The position numbers and the translations under genes were made by a program. A stretch of 18,773 bases of DNA. Origin: Pseudomonadota bacterium (lineage in GTDB: Bacteria > Pseudomonadota > Gammaproteobacteria > Acidithiobacillales > Acidithiobacillaceae). Location: assembly GCA_021827445.1 (NCBI GenBank), contig JAKAVW010000023.1, positions 1 to 18,773 on the forward strand, given 5' to 3'. Shown here one piece after another: positions 1-8,008 of the stretch (position 1 is the stretch's first letter; each line of letters opens with the position of its first letter). The notes beneath the pieces were generated by a model. The model made no database searches, was not told where the DNA came from, and worked only from the letters and a program-made list of their open reading frames with translations.

Positions 1-12
1 CAATCGCGGATT

Positions 13-41
13 TTGGGTTTATTACTCGCAATAATTAGTAT
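13..41 (+). promoter_or_regulatory. Candidate sigma-70 promoter for rhlE
   Basis: A TTGGGT (13-18) and TAGTAT (36-41) pair is separated by 17 bases, which fits a housekeeping promoter. It lies about 130 bases upstream of the rhlE start, so it would give a long leader. The match is moderate and rests on eye inspection only. Confidence 0.3.
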
Positions 42-173
42 GTTCTGTTAAGGTGCACTCGCCGTCATGCCTCAGTCTGCATGATGCGCGTCGCACTGGT
101 CCCCACCTTGATGAAGCGTCTGCCATAGACTGGCGCCCCTGTGGCGAGGCCGGTGTTTTCGGAGTTAAAAATT

Positions 174-1430
<1,257 letters not shown>

Positions 1431-1483
1431 GGGGTTGATCCTTCCCATCCTGCACTGACCGGGTTATCTTTGTTCGCAATGTC

Positions 1484-1513
1484 TTGGCATCCCGCCAGGG
1501 CTTGCGCCACAAT
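1484..1513 (+). promoter_or_regulatory. Candidate promoter for phoB
   Basis: TTGGCA (1484-1489) and CACAAT (1508-1513) are separated by 18 bases. Transcription would begin near 1520, about 30 bases before the chosen phoB start. The -35 matches the consensus at five of six bases and the -10 at four of six. I see no Pho box here, so autoregulation of phoB at this site is not supported by the sequence. Confidence 0.35.
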
Positions 1514-1549
1514 AAGCGGATGATGAGCGTGTCCGAGCGAAGGGCAGGT

Positions 1550-2281
1550 ATGGACGAAGACAAGACATCCTCCCGCGTCCTGGTGGTGGAGGATGAGGAA
1601 GGTATTCAGGAACTCCTGCGCGTCACCCTGCAGCGTCAAGGCTTTGAGGTGCATTGTGAGGGGAGTGTCGAATCTGCAGAAGCGGTACTCCTGACCTGGG
1701 GGCCGCAGTTGCTCGTGCTTGACTGGATGCTTCCCGGCGAGAATGGGCTGGCATGGTGCCGTACCCTGCGCCGCCGTGAAGAGACCCGGAAGCTGCCCAT
1801 CATTTTGCTTACCGCGCGCGGTGACGAGGGCGACCGGGTGCATGGTCTTGAATCGGGTGCGGACGATTATCTGGCCAAACCTTTTTCTCCGCGGGAGTTG
1901 GTGGCACGGGTCAATGCCCTGCTGCGGCGCAGTTATGGCGGTGCGACGGCCAGTCGGGTACGGCTCGGTGAGCTGCAGGTGGACCTGCGCGCGCATCGAG
2001 TGTACGCCGGTGAGGTGCAAATCCATCTCGGCCCTACCGAGTTTCGTCTTTTGCGTCTCTTTGTGACCAATCCAGAACGGGTCTTTTCGCGGGATACGCT
2101 ACTCGATCAGATCTGGGGGCGGCAGAGCTTTATCGAAGAGCGGACGGTCGATGTTCACATTCGCCGCTTACGGCGGGAGTTGGACCACCATGGTTACGCT
2201 CATATCATCGAAACAGTAAGGGGCGAAGGCTATCGCTGTAGTGCCTTGGGTTCCCAGCGAGAAGCGATGGACGGGCGATGA
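1550..2281 (+). CDS. phoB: Phosphate regulon response regulator PhoB
   Basis: This is an OmpR/PhoB-class response regulator of 243 residues. When phosphorylated by its partner kinase it binds Pho boxes and activates phosphate-starvation genes. The receiver domain has the acidic pocket near E14-D15, the phospho-acceptor D58 in LDWMLPG, T88 and K110 (AKPF). The C-terminal winged helix contains the segment WGRQSFIEERTVDVHIRRLR, which is close to the PhoB DNA-recognition region. The start at ATG 1550 is favoured because AAGGG lies 5 bases upstream (1540-1544) and the receiver fold begins soon after. In-frame TTG 1484 and ATG 1520 lie within or just after the candidate promoter. The gene is followed immediately by phoR, and a Pho box at the end of phoR marks the likely target of this protein. 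Confidence 0.93.
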   Translation: MDEDKTSSRVLVVEDEEGIQELLRVTLQRQGFEVHCEGSVESAEAVLLTWGPQLLVLDWMLPGENGLAWCRTLRRREETRKLPIILLTARGDEGDRVHGLESGADDYLAKPFSPRELVARVNALLRRSYGGATASRVRLGELQVDLRAHRVYAGEVQIHLGPTEFRLLRLFVTNPERVFSRDTLLDQIWGRQSFIEERTVDVHIRRLRRELDHHGYAHIIETVRGEGYRCSALGSQREAMDGR

Positions 2282-2309
2282 CTGGCACGGCGGCTTTTGG
2301 GCATTCAGC

Positions 2310-3671
2310 ATGCGGTCACGCACGTCGCTGTCCTTTTCCGGCGTGAAATACTTCCGTGCCTGGTTTTACCCCATAGCACTCTGGGCGTTGATTCCGATTT
2401 TTCTGGCCGCCGATGATCTGCGCGCCTGGTCCTACCTCCCGTCGGTGGTCATCGCGCTCTTACTGGCGCTTTGGGTTGGCTGGCACCGTCAGCAATCCCA
2501 GAGTTTCAGCGCTTGGTTCCGCAACCCGGACACCTCGCTGCCACCGCTGGCGGGGGGGATGTGGGAGGAGACTTTTGCCGAGGGTTACCACTGGCGGCGT
2601 GATCAGGAGGCACAGCACCGCCTGTTGAGTGCCCAGATTGTCCAATTGCGCGACGCCTTGCAGGCCATGCCTGATGTCGTGGTGCTCATGGATGAGCGCG
2701 GCCAGCTACTTTGGGTGAATCCTTCCGGTATTCGCTTGCTGCAGTTGCAATGGCCGGAGGACGCTGGCAAGCCGTTGGCGTTCTGGCTGCGAACCCCTAA
2801 TTTGCGCGCCTTTTTGGCCGGTGAAGGACCGCCCAGTCTGCAACTCCCCGCCCCGGCGGATGCCCAGCAGATACTGGAAGGTATGCGCTATCCCCTTGCC
2901 GATGCCGGCGCTTTGGTTATCTTCCGGGACGTGACTCGTATCCGCCAACTCGAACAGGTTCGTCAGGACTTCGTGGCTAATGTCTCCCACGAGTTGCGCA
3001 GCCCGCTGACGGTGGTGCGCGGTTTCCTGGAAAATATGCTGGACAGTCCCATCGCCGCCGACGATGAGGTGGGCAGTCAACTCCGTCTCATGGAACAGCA
3101 GACGCTGCGCATGCAGTCTTTGGTCGAAGACCTGCTGTCTCTGGCGCGCATGGAAGCCGCCGAAGCGAACCCGGAACACTGTGAAACCCTGATGCTCGCG
3201 GATATGATACACAACACGCTGGATACTCTGGCGCCGACGATAGCGCAAAAACGTTTGCAGATCGACACGGCGCTGGATAGCGACCTGGGCTTTTTCGCAG
3301 AAACCATCGATCTGACCAGTATCATTCGAAATTTGTTAGAAAACGCCATCAAATATACCCCGGCAGACCGCACTGTCAGCGTACGCTGGGAGCGCCGCCT
3401 CGGTGAACTGCTTTTTGTGGTGCAGGATACCGGCGAGGGTATCGCTGCCGAGCATTTGCAGCGTATCACCGAGCGTTTTTACCGGGTGGATAAAGGTCGC
3501 TCCCGGCGTATGGGTGGTACAGGGTTGGGACTGGCCATTGTCCGTCACGCCGTCGAGCGTTATCAGGGGCATCTGGAAGTAGCCAGTGAAGTGGGTAGAG
3601 GGACTACTTTTACTGCACATTTTCCCCTCCACCTCGCCCGTAGTGTTGTGACTGATTCCGCAGTGTCATAA
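2310..3671 (+). CDS. phoR: Phosphate regulon sensor histidine kinase PhoR
   Basis: This 453-residue membrane histidine kinase is the partner of PhoB. Two hydrophobic segments near the N-terminus (about residues 13-30 and 40-55) are joined by a short loop, so there is no large periplasmic sensor, as in other PhoR proteins. A PAS-like region follows (about 110-210), then the H box VSHELRSPL with the phospho-accepting His at residue 227. The N box (NLLENAIKYTP), G1 (DTGEGI), F box (FYRVDKGRSRR) and G2 (GGTGLGLAIV) complete the ATPase domain. The start is uncertain. ATG 2310 gives the usual PhoR layout; GTG 2241 would overlap phoB by 41 bases, and GTG 2343 lacks a clear ribosome binding site. An ATG at 2278 overlaps the phoB stop but is out of frame. 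The stop codon lies inside the downstream Pho box. Confidence 0.92.
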   Translation: MRSRTSLSFSGVKYFRAWFYPIALWALIPIFLAADDLRAWSYLPSVVIALLLALWVGWHRQQSQSFSAWFRNPDTSLPPLAGGMWEETFAEGYHWRRDQEAQHRLLSAQIVQLRDALQAMPDVVVLMDERGQLLWVNPSGIRLLQLQWPEDAGKPLAFWLRTPNLRAFLAGEGPPSLQLPAPADAQQILEGMRYPLADAGALVIFRDVTRIRQLEQVRQDFVANVSHELRSPLTVVRGFLENMLDSPIAADDEVGSQLRLMEQQTLRMQSLVEDLLSLARMEAAEANPEHCETLMLADMIHNTLDTLAPTIAQKRLQIDTALDSDLGFFAETIDLTSIIRNLLENAIKYTPADRTVSVRWERRLGELLFVVQDTGEGIAAEHLQRITERFYRVDKGRSRRMGGTGLGLAIVRHAVERYQGHLEVASEVGRGTTFTAHFPLHLARSVVTDSAVS

Positions 3672-3696
3672 AACGGTAATAGAATCCTGCTATAGT
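3663..3696 (+). promoter_or_regulatory. Pho box and PhoB-dependent promoter overlapping the phoR stop
   Basis: The 18 bases GTGTCATAAAACGGTAAT (3663-3680) match the enterobacterial Pho box consensus CTGTCATAAAACTGTCAT at 15 of 18 positions, as two direct 11-base-spaced half-sites (GTGTCAT and CGGTAAT). A -10 element TATAGT follows at 3691-3696, exactly 10 bases after the box, which is the classical spacing at PhoB-activated promoters where the box replaces the -35. The box includes the phoR stop codon at 3669-3671. Transcription would start near 3703 and read into the pst remnant, pstB, phoU and ppx. Confidence 0.8.
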
Positions 3697-3721
3697 CTCT
3701 GGTGCAGACTTGAGCTAAAGC

Positions 3722-3742
3722 TGTTGGGCGTGGTCTCCAACA
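3722..3742 (+). repeat. Small hairpin in the phoR-pstB spacer
   Basis: TGTTGG (3722-3727) and CCAACA (3737-3742) form a perfect 6-base inverted repeat around a 9-base loop. It lies just downstream of the predicted start of the PhoB-driven transcript. No function can be assigned. Confidence 0.5.
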
Positions 3743-3750
3743 CTATGCGT

Positions 3751-3778
3751 GGGGCAGCCCTGACTTTAAGGGCGCCCC
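3751..3778 (+). repeat. GC-rich hairpin in the phoR-pstB spacer
   Basis: The left arm GGGGC-A-GCCCT (3751-3761) pairs fully with AGGGCGCCCC (3769-3778), giving ten base pairs with a single bulged A and a 7-base loop. No T tract follows, so it is not a standard intrinsic terminator. It ends just before the surviving piece of pstA and may be part of a deletion or insertion scar, or a structure in the PhoB-driven leader. Confidence 0.6.
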
Positions 3779-3786
3779 GCTGAAAG

Positions 3787-3961
3787 ATGATGGACCAGCC
3801 TACCGCCAATGTCGCCGTCGTCATTTTTCAATGTGCCATGAGTCCTTGATTATTCGGAATGGCAGTATCTGGCCTGGGTGGGTGCGTTGATAGCTGCCAT
3901 GGCTGTGTTAGTCTTGAGCCTTGTTTCCCGCTTCCTTATCAAAGACAGGAGCCCGTGTTGA
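3787..3961 (+). pseudogene. pstA: Remnant of pstA (phosphate permease C-terminus), frameshifted
   Basis: Only the last 55-60 codons of a PstA-like phosphate permease survive. The frame starting at 3793 reads DQPTANVAVVIFQCAMSP up to 3846, then hits a stop at 3847. Shifting by one base gives DYSEWQYLAWVGAL followed by a hydrophobic helix, VLVLSLVSRFLI and a basic tail, ending at TGA 3959-3961. Joined together, this reads like the C-terminal end of proteobacterial PstA proteins (a VVIFQ-AMSP segment followed by W-LAW-GALL and a last membrane helix). One extra T in CCTTGAT (3846-3847) explains the break. The remnant stop overlaps the pstB start as TGATG, the usual pstA-pstB junction. Upstream of 3784 the reading frame is closed and no pstS, pstC or further pstA sequence is visible. 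The family assignment is from recognition of the motif pattern, not from a search. Confidence 0.72.
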
Positions 3962-4728
3962 TGTCGGAACCCCAGAAAACCAAAATATCCGTTCGCCACC
4001 TGGATTTTTTTTACGGGAGCAACAAGGCCCTCATAGATATCAATCTGGAGATGCCCGAGAATCAGGTGACAGCGTTCATCGGACCGTCGGGTTGCGGCAA
4101 GTCGACACTTCTGCGGGTGTTTAATCGCATGTATTCTCTGTACCCTGGGCAGCGGGCGACCGGCGAGGTGCTGCTGGATGGAGAAAATGTGCTGGCCCCC
4201 GGCATGGATGTGAATATGCTGCGCGCTAAAATCGGTATGGTATTTCAGAAGCCAACGCCTTTCCCCATGTCCATCTATGACAATATTGCCTTTGGTATCA
4301 AGCTCTATGAAAAATTACGCAAGGTGGAGATGGATGAGCGGGTAGAGCAGGCGTTGCGCCAGGCGGCTCTCTGGGAAGAGGTCAAGGATAAGCTCAAGAC
4401 GAGTGGGCTGGGATTGTCCGGTGGCCAGCAACAACGCCTGTGTCTCGCGCGCGCAGTAGCAGTGCAGCCAGAGGTGATCTTGCTGGATGAACCGACTTCG
4501 GCACTGGATCCCATTGCTACTCTCAAGATTGAAGAGCTGGTGAGTGAACTGCGGAATCAGTTTACGATTCTGATCGTCACCCACAATATGCAGCAGGCGG
4601 CGCGCGTCTCTGATTACACGGCATTTATGTATATCGGCGAGATGGTGGAATTTGGGCCTACCAATCAGTTGTTCACCAATCCCGGTAAAAAACAGACAGA
4701 AGATTACATCACGGGTCGCTACGGTTAA
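3961..4728 (+). CDS. pstB: Phosphate ABC transporter ATP-binding protein PstB
   Basis: This 255-residue ATPase powers the high-affinity PstSCAB phosphate importer on the inner face of the cytoplasmic membrane and also takes part in signalling to PhoR through PhoU. Walker A GPSGCGKST is at residues 41-49, the Q-loop region FQKPTPFPMS near 95-104 is characteristic of PstB, the signature LSGGQQQR is at 152-159, Walker B VILLDEP at 172-178 and the switch His at 208. ATG 3961 is supported by AGGAG at 3947-3951 and by alignment with family length (about 250-260). An upstream in-frame ATG at 3859 would add 34 residues, but these are an out-of-frame reading of the pstA remnant. The ATPase is complete, yet its permease and binding protein genes are absent here, so it must work with subunits encoded elsewhere or only in regulation. 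Confidence 0.95.
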   Translation: MSEPQKTKISVRHLDFFYGSNKALIDINLEMPENQVTAFIGPSGCGKSTLLRVFNRMYSLYPGQRATGEVLLDGENVLAPGMDVNMLRAKIGMVFQKPTPFPMSIYDNIAFGIKLYEKLRKVEMDERVEQALRQAALWEEVKDKLKTSGLGLSGGQQQRLCLARAVAVQPEVILLDEPTSALDPIATLKIEELVSELRNQFTILIVTHNMQQAARVSDYTAFMYIGEMVEFGPTNQLFTNPGKKQTEDYITGRYG

Positions 4729-4739
4729 GGAGCGCAGCT

Positions 4740-5453
4740 ATGGACAAAGAACCACATATTTCCCGGCGTTTTGAGGATGAACTCCATGAGGTCCACGCCT
4801 TAGTGCTCGCCATGGGCGGTGTGGTGGAGGAGCAGGTCACGAATGCCGTCAGGGCACTGCAAGAGTCAGATGCCGAATTGGCCCGTGAGGTGATTGGTCG
4901 TGATCACGAGGTGAATGGTTATGAGGTGCGTATTGAAGAGGAATGCATCAATATTCTGGCTATGCGTCAGCCTGCCGCCAGTGATCTGCGTTTGGTGATG
5001 ACCCTGATCAAGACTATCGCGGATCTGGAGCGTATGGGCGACAAGGCCAGCAAAATTGCCGACATGGCCCTGGCCATGGGGCATGGCGCGCGTAACGCCA
5101 ATCCGGCTTTTCTCAGGGACGTGAGTGTCATGGCCGACTATGCCCTGAATATGTTGCGCCGCGCCATGGATGCCCTGGCCCGTGCGGATGCGGAGGAAGC
5201 CATTGCCGTTGCCAAAGGCGATGAAGTGCTCAATCAGGAATACCGCTCTGCCCTGCGCCGTCTGATTACTTACATGATGGAAGATCCGCGCACCATCACC
5301 CCGGCCATTGATGCTCTTTTTATCGCCAAGGCGATTGAGCGTATTGGTGATCATGCCCGGAACATCTGCGAATATGTTATTTATCTTGCCAAAGGAAAAA
5401 ATGTCCGGCATCTTCCGCTAGACGAGGTAGAACAAAGCATCCAGAGGAAATAG
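4740..5453 (+). CDS. phoU: Phosphate signalling protein PhoU
   Basis: PhoU is a cytoplasmic negative regulator that links the Pst transporter to the PhoR kinase and represses the Pho regulon when phosphate is plentiful. The 237-residue protein has the two-repeat, all-helical PhoU design. Each repeat carries the metal-binding E-x-x-x-D signature: ERMGD at 97-101 and ERIGD at 200-204, the latter followed by HARNI as in other PhoU proteins. AGGAG at 4728-4732 begins on the last base of the pstB stop codon and lies 7 bases before the ATG, so translation with pstB is probably coupled. ppx starts two bases after its stop codon, placing PhoU and polyphosphate hydrolysis on one transcript. Confidence 0.95.
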   Translation: MDKEPHISRRFEDELHEVHALVLAMGGVVEEQVTNAVRALQESDAELAREVIGRDHEVNGYEVRIEEECINILAMRQPAASDLRLVMTLIKTIADLERMGDKASKIADMALAMGHGARNANPAFLRDVSVMADYALNMLRRAMDALARADAEEAIAVAKGDEVLNQEYRSALRRLITYMMEDPRTITPAIDALFIAKAIERIGDHARNICEYVIYLAKGKNVRHLPLDEVEQSIQRK

Positions 5454-5455
5454 CC

Positions 5456-6967
5456 ATGGCGGAATCCACAGCCACAGCAGAACTCAAAAACTTTCTGGCG
5501 GCAGTGGACCTGGGTTCCAACTCCTTTCATATGGTGGTTGCAGAGGAAATTGGCGCTAATATCCGTTTGCATGATCGTTTGCGTGAAGGCGTTCGTTTGG
5601 CGGAAGGGTTGCGCGACGACGGTAGCCTCGATCCTGCGATAGCGCAGCGCGCACTGGACTGTCTGGCGCGCTTCGGGCAGCGCCTGCGCGGTATTCGCCC
5701 GGAGCGGGTGCGGGTGATCGGCACGAATACCTTGCGCCATGCGAGTGCTGCAGAAGGCTTTGTGCGCGCCATTGAAGAAACACTCGGCTACCCGGTGGAA
5801 ATCGTGGCCGGTCGTGAAGAAGCGCGTTTGGTTTACCTTGGCGTGGCGCACAGCCTGGCGGTAGACGCGCGTGAACGACGTCTGGTTGCGGATATCGGAG
5901 GGGGCAGTACCGAGCTGATTACAGGCCAGGGTTTCACCCCCAATCTGCGGGAGAGCCTGCATTTTGGCTGTGTAGCGTCTACCCGTGCTTATTTCCCCGA
6001 TGAACTGATTACGGTGGCTGCCTGCGAGCGGCTCGAAAAGCGAGTGCGTGTGGCGCTGGAATCCATGCTTGATGATTTTTTCCACCACGGCTGGGATCAG
6101 GCGGTGGGATCTTCGGGTACCATCAAGGCGATAGCCCGCGTCCTCGCAGAAAACGGTCAGGGTTCGCGCATTACCCATGCCGGTATGCACTGGCTGCGTG
6201 AGCAAATGATACGTTTAGGTTCAGTGCGTGCGCTGACCCAGCTTAAGGGTCTGAAGGCGGATCGTGCCGCCGTTTTTCCGGGCGGATTCATCATTCTTTT
6301 CGCACTCTTCGAGTCCTTGCGTCTGCAGGAAATGCGTTTTTCTGAGGGCGCTTTGCGCGAGGGGGCCATTTATGACCTGCTTGGGCGTATCCACCAGGAA
6401 GACACCCGGGAGATGAGTATCCGTGGCCTGCAGGAACGCTTTCATAGCCAGGTACAGCGTAATCAGGGCATAGCAGAGTGGGCAGAACACTTTTTCATGA
6501 TGGCAGCCGCGTCCTGGCCGCTCCACGGCGGTCATCAGCAATGGTTGCGTTGGGCAGCCCTGACCCATGATATCGGCCTCGATATCGCCCATTCGGGATT
6601 TCACAAACATGGTGAATATGTCTGGCGGAATGCCGATATTGCGGGATTCTCCCGTCGGGAGCAGGGCGTCGTTGCCGCGCTCGTGCGCACTCAGCGTAAG
6701 CGCCTGCCGGGCCTTGCTCAGTTACGTGCTCTGGGTATCGCGGCTGAAGACGTAGTGGCGTTGCAGCAGTTGGCGATCCTGCTACGCCTGGCTATCCTTT
6801 TTCATCGCGGCGCGGCGCCGTTGACGGCACCTCCGGGTTTGACCGTGTCTGGTAAAAAACTGGTGCTGACATTACCGCCGAAATGGCTGACAGCAATGCC
6901 GCTGATGGCTGCCGATCTGGAGCAGGAGCAGGAGTGGATCACGCCAGATTTTTGCCTGCAATGGTAA
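5456..6967 (+). CDS. ppx: Exopolyphosphatase, Ppx/GppA family
   Basis: This 503-residue enzyme releases orthophosphate from the ends of polyphosphate chains; a pppGpp phosphohydrolase activity is possible in the family. It carries the ASKHA-type phosphate-binding loops DLGSNSFHMVVAE (18-30) and ADIGGGSTEL (145-154), with the catalytic-type Glu at 121 in GREEARLVYLG. The C-terminal half contains an HD-like domain with LTHDIG near residue 367 and a following HKHGEY segment, as in the long Ppx form. Its length is close to that of E. coli Ppx. It sits 2 bases after phoU and downstream of the Pho box, whereas in enterobacteria ppx usually follows ppk; here starvation control of polyphosphate breakdown is the likely logic. 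GppA is an alternative name, but the phosphate context favours Ppx. Confidence 0.9.
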   Translation: MAESTATAELKNFLAAVDLGSNSFHMVVAEEIGANIRLHDRLREGVRLAEGLRDDGSLDPAIAQRALDCLARFGQRLRGIRPERVRVIGTNTLRHASAAEGFVRAIEETLGYPVEIVAGREEARLVYLGVAHSLAVDARERRLVADIGGGSTELITGQGFTPNLRESLHFGCVASTRAYFPDELITVAACERLEKRVRVALESMLDDFFHHGWDQAVGSSGTIKAIARVLAENGQGSRITHAGMHWLREQMIRLGSVRALTQLKGLKADRAAVFPGGFIILFALFESLRLQEMRFSEGALREGAIYDLLGRIHQEDTREMSIRGLQERFHSQVQRNQGIAEWAEHFFMMAAASWPLHGGHQQWLRWAALTHDIGLDIAHSGFHKHGEYVWRNADIAGFSRREQGVVAALVRTQRKRLPGLAQLRALGIAAEDVVALQQLAILLRLAILFHRGAAPLTAPPGLTVSGKKLVLTLPPKWLTAMPLMAADLEQEQEWITPDFCLQW

Positions 6968-7121
6968 TCCCCTAAACCCTTTGTTTTACCGACGCGAGGC
7001 GCGGGTCACGCAGGTCAGAGGGGTTTGTCCACTTGGCCCTTATCACGGAAACCTATCCGCCAGCGGCGGTTATCGGGTCACCCACCGTGTTACGCCCGCC
7101 GTCTTTACCTTAAAAACCAAT

Positions 7122-7149
7122 TTGCGTCTGCCGGCACCTTTGCTATTGT
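7122..7149 (+). promoter_or_regulatory. Candidate extended -10 promoter for dedA
   Basis: TTGCGT (7122-7127) and TATTGT (7144-7149) are separated by 16 bases, and a TG pair at 7141-7142 makes an extended -10. It lies about 45 bases before the dedA start. The rest of the 6968-7197 spacer shows GC-rich short inverted repeats, but no terminator with a T tract and no convincing reading frame. Confidence 0.4.
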
Positions 7150-7197
7150 TGCGCATGCCGGAGACGCTCCTGGCAGAAAGAGGGTGCAATCATTGAT

Positions 7198-7797
7198 GTG
7201 ATCAACGAGGTGCTGAGCTGGTTGCATCTTCAACCCATCACGTTGGCGGTGATTATCGCTTTCCTGCGCCAGTATGGTTACTGGATCCTTTTTATTGGCA
7301 CCCTGTTGGAAGGGGAAGCGGTGGTAATTGTTGCCGGTGCCTTGGCGCATGCCGGCGTCCTGGATCTTCCCATGGTGATATTCGTCTCCTGGCTGGGCAG
7401 CACCCTCAACGATCAGGTGCTGTACCAACTCGGTCATCGTTATGGTGAACGCCTGCTGAATATCCTGCCGCGCTTTCTGCGCCGCCATGTGAATCAGGCC
7501 GAGGGCTTGATCCGCCGCTTTGGTGACTGGGTGACATTGCTGTTCCGGTTCATTTATGGCACACGTACCATCACTCCCATCCTCCTGGGAGTGCACCGCT
7601 ACCCGGCACGCCGCTATTTGTGGATGAATCCAATGGCAGCCGCGGTGTGGGCGGCCGCCATTGCCGGGATCGGTTATGTCCTGGGTGCCTCGCTACAGAG
7701 CCTGTTGCAAAGCGTTCAGCATGTGCAGATCGCGCTGCTGCTGCTGCTGATTGTGGGGGCTGGGTCGTACTGGTGGTGGCATCGGCATGGTGAATAA
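7198..7797 (+). CDS. DedA family (SNARE-associated/VTT domain) membrane protein
   Basis: This 199-residue integral membrane protein belongs to the DedA family, whose members are proposed proton-dependent transporters or lipid flippases needed for envelope integrity. Conserved family features are visible: the acidic membrane-embedded segment LEGEAVVIVAGALA (about 38-51), a downstream D in GSTLNDQVLYQLG, and the re-entrant motif FRFIYGTRTITPILLG (about 117-132) with its essential arginines. Two or three hydrophobic segments follow, the last ending in a Trp/His-rich basic tail. The start is GTG 7198. An overlapping ATG at 7196 runs straight into TGA. AAAGAGGG at 7177-7184 is the likely ribosome binding site, though the spacing is long. 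It has its own candidate promoter and no clear operon partner. The exact substrate is unknown; recent work on DedA proteins suggests roles such as undecaprenyl phosphate recycling, which would fit the nearby uppS, but that is inference. Confidence 0.85.
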   Translation: MINEVLSWLHLQPITLAVIIAFLRQYGYWILFIGTLLEGEAVVIVAGALAHAGVLDLPMVIFVSWLGSTLNDQVLYQLGHRYGERLLNILPRFLRRHVNQAEGLIRRFGDWVTLLFRFIYGTRTITPILLGVHRYPARRYLWMNPMAAAVWAAAIAGIGYVLGASLQSLLQSVQHVQIALLLLLIVGAGSYWWWHRHGE

Positions 7798-7861
7798 TGC
7801 GCTGTGGCCGCCTCATGGAGGGCAGACCAGCACCTCGAGACTATCTGAACCGCACGGTGAT

Positions 7862-7891
7862 TTGCCAGAGAGTCCGGTTTTATGCTAAAAC
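7862..7891 (+). promoter_or_regulatory. Candidate promoter of the rpsB operon
   Basis: TTGCCA (7862-7867) and TAAAAC (7886-7891) are separated by 18 bases, and TGC immediately before the -10 gives an extended form. Transcription would start near 7897, about 110 bases before rpsB. The promoter lies in the 7798-8008 spacer, which holds no gene. Confidence 0.45.
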
Positions 7892-7895
7892 GCGC

Positions 7896-7973
7896 TGGGC
7901 TTCGGCCCAAATACTCACACGCACCGATACAGGTCAGCCGGGTGTCCGCGAGGATGGCTGCCTGGGGTGCGTG
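7896..7973 (+). promoter_or_regulatory. Structured rpsB leader, candidate S2 autoregulatory site
   Basis: Two structures can be drawn. A short hairpin TGGGC-TTCG-GCCCA spans 7896-7909 with a stable UUCG loop. A long compound stem follows: CACGCACC (7918-7925) pairs with GGTGCGTG (7966-7973), CAGG (7930-7933) with CCTG (7961-7964), and CAGCC (7935-7939) with GGCTG (7956-7960), leaving a single bulged T and a 16-base loop. In E. coli, protein S2 represses its own rpsB-tsf mRNA through a structured leader; equivalence here is inferred from position, not from sequence identity. Confidence 0.55.
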
Positions 7974-8008
7974 GCGGATCACAACCCTTGAAAACTGGAG
8001 AAACCCTT

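Noticed and set aside
141..173. GTG 141 as the start of rhlE
   Set aside because: It adds 11 residues ahead of the Q-motif region with no good ribosome binding site, while ATG 174 has GGAG at suitable spacing.
3751..3778. The strong hairpin as a rho-independent terminator for phoR
   Set aside because: No run of T follows the stem, and it lies downstream of a Pho promoter that should read into pstB.
3745..3783. A 12-codon reading frame in the Pho leader that could be a leader peptide
   Set aside because: There is no ribosome binding site before its ATG, its sequence is mostly the GC-rich hairpin, and there is no codon pattern suggesting attenuation.
3859..3960. A 34-residue N-terminal extension of pstB from ATG 3859
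   Set aside because: It has no ribosome binding site, is unlike PstB N-termini, and is an out-of-frame reading of the pstA remnant. ATG 3961 with AGGAG upstream fits the family.
6981..7196. A 71-codon plus-strand frame in the ppx-dedA spacer
   Set aside because: Its start codon has no ribosome binding site, the product is unlike any family I know, and it runs through the candidate dedA promoter.
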